Below, one piece after another: positions 6,259 to 6,708 of a DNA stretch of 6,708 nucleotides. This stretch comes from an uncultured Oscillospiraceae bacterium (GTDB lineage Bacteria; Bacillota; Clostridia; Oscillospirales; Oscillospiraceae): NCBI GenBank assembly GCA_947631805.1, contig CANRNA010000096.1, positions 1 through 6,708 of the forward strand. Direction: 5' to 3'. A program made the position numbers and the translations under genes. The stretch's first letter is position 1; each line of letters starts with the position of its first letter. The notes under the pieces are model-generated. The model was not told the origin of the DNA. It ran no database searches and saw only the letters and a program-made list of their open reading frames with translations.

Positions 6259-6288
6259 TTTCCGGGCCGCCCGAAGGCGACCCGGAAA
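6259..6288 (-). terminator. pta terminator with UUCG tetraloop
   Basis: TTTCCGGG (6259-6266) pairs with CCCGGAAA (6281-6288), and CGCC with GGCG inside them. On the minus strand the single internal mismatch becomes a U-G wobble and the loop reads C(UUCG)G, an exceptionally stable tetraloop. CCTTTTCGCCCTTTTTAT follows. The hairpin starts about 70 nt past the pta stop and separates pta from the sigma factor gene on the same strand. Confidence 0.85.
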
Positions 6289-6360
6289 GTCAGGAGGTAT
6301 AATACAGCTCAGGAAAAAAGGAAAAAGACCTGGGCAACATTGATGATGAAAGCGCCCCTG

Positions 6361-6708
6361 TCAGGCCATGTTGGCCTGGGCGGCGGTGATGATGGCCATG
6401 GAATAGACCTCTTCGGCGTTGCAGCCGCGGCTCAGGTCGTTTATCGGGGCGTTCAGGCCGCAGAGGATGGGGCCGTAAGCCTCGAAGCCGCCCAGCCGCT
6501 GGGCGATCTTGTAGCCGATGTTGCCGGCGTTGATGTCGGGGAAGATGAAGGTGTTGGCATAACCGGCCACCCGGTCGTTGGGGCACTTGGTACGGGCCAC
6601 ACGGGGGCTCACGGCGGCGTCGAACTGTATCTCGCCGGTGATGGGCACGTTGGGCATCATGGCCTTGACCCGCTCGGCGGCGTTGTGCATCCGGTCCACA
6701 TCCTCACC
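6361..6708 (-). CDS. pta: Phosphate acetyltransferase, C-terminal fragment
   Basis: The last 115 residues of phosphotransacetylase, which interconverts acetyl-CoA plus phosphate and acetyl phosphate plus CoA in the cytoplasm. With acetate kinase it yields ATP during fermentation. The gene enters from the right edge and ends at a TGA (complement of 6361-6363). Recognisable PTA_PTB family segments in order are ITGEIQFDAAVSP, ARTKCPNDRVAGYANTFIFP, DINAGNIGYKIAQRLGG, YGPILCGLNAPINDLSRGC and a final EEVYSMAIITAAQA. The FIFPDINAGN and GLNAPINDLSRG blocks form part of the active site in solved Pta structures. The C-terminus is complete and normal; the N-terminal part is outside the window. No acetate kinase gene follows on this side; the next gene on the strand is the sigma factor, beyond a strong terminator. 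Confidence 0.93.
   Translation of the reverse strand, partial: GEDVDRMHNAAERVKAMMPNVPITGEIQFDAAVSPRVARTKCPNDRVAGYANTFIFPDINAGNIGYKIAQRLGGFEAYGPILCGLNAPINDLSRGCNAEEVYSMAIITAAQANMA

Noticed and set aside
6291..6303. AGGAGGTATAAT on the + strand, resembling a ribosome binding site and a -10 box
   Set aside because: No start codon at suitable spacing, no -35 match, and no + strand frame follows; it lies in the pta 3' region.

Overview
The window is about 6.7 kb of G+C-rich DNA (estimated near 65%, not computed). Its gene content and style suggest a Gram-positive-type Clostridia chromosome, most likely an Oscillospiraceae-like gut anaerobe. Pointers are strong AGGAGG-type ribosome binding sites, a phosphotransacetylase for acetate metabolism, an ECF sigma/membrane anti-sigma pair, and a secreted coiled-coil M23 murein hydrolase. 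The family-level placement is inference. I see no tRNA, rRNA, mobile element, CRISPR array or phage gene.

Layout. Positions 1-2455 (+ strand) hold a tight three-gene run: the 3' end of an M29 aminopeptidase, cinA (12 nt later) and a Cof-type HAD phosphatase (10 nt later). The run ends at a strong terminator (2515-2566). Convergent to it on the minus strand is tadA (3056-2610), the tRNA adenosine deaminase, with its own terminator (2475-2509). The region 3057-3281 is a divergent control region. It carries an extended -10 promoter for tadA on the minus strand, and a promoter, an 84-nt leader and a GC-rich hairpin for the + strand gene 3282-4532. That gene is a single-gene unit for a secreted zinc murein endopeptidase. 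A hairpin at 4554-4600 separates it from a convergent minus-strand operon, an ECF sigma factor (6179-5619) overlapping by 23 nt a single-pass membrane protein (5641-4616) that is its probable anti-sigma factor. The window closes with the 3' end of pta on the minus strand (6708-6361) and its UUCG-loop terminator (6259-6288).

How the genes fit together. Most are housekeeping: peptide turnover, NAD(P) by-product salvage, phosphate ester removal, wobble inosine in tRNA-Arg, cell wall cleavage and acetyl-CoA/acetyl-phosphate conversion. The regulatory interest lies in the sigma/anti-sigma operon. Its output domain has no signature I recognise, and its promoter region carries an 8-bp inverted repeat and a possible autoregulatory ECF promoter.

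The least expected signal is compositional. After codons ending in G, isoleucine is almost always ATA; elsewhere it is almost always ATC. This looks like avoidance of the tetranucleotide GATC. I found no clearly unprecedented multi-gene system in the window.
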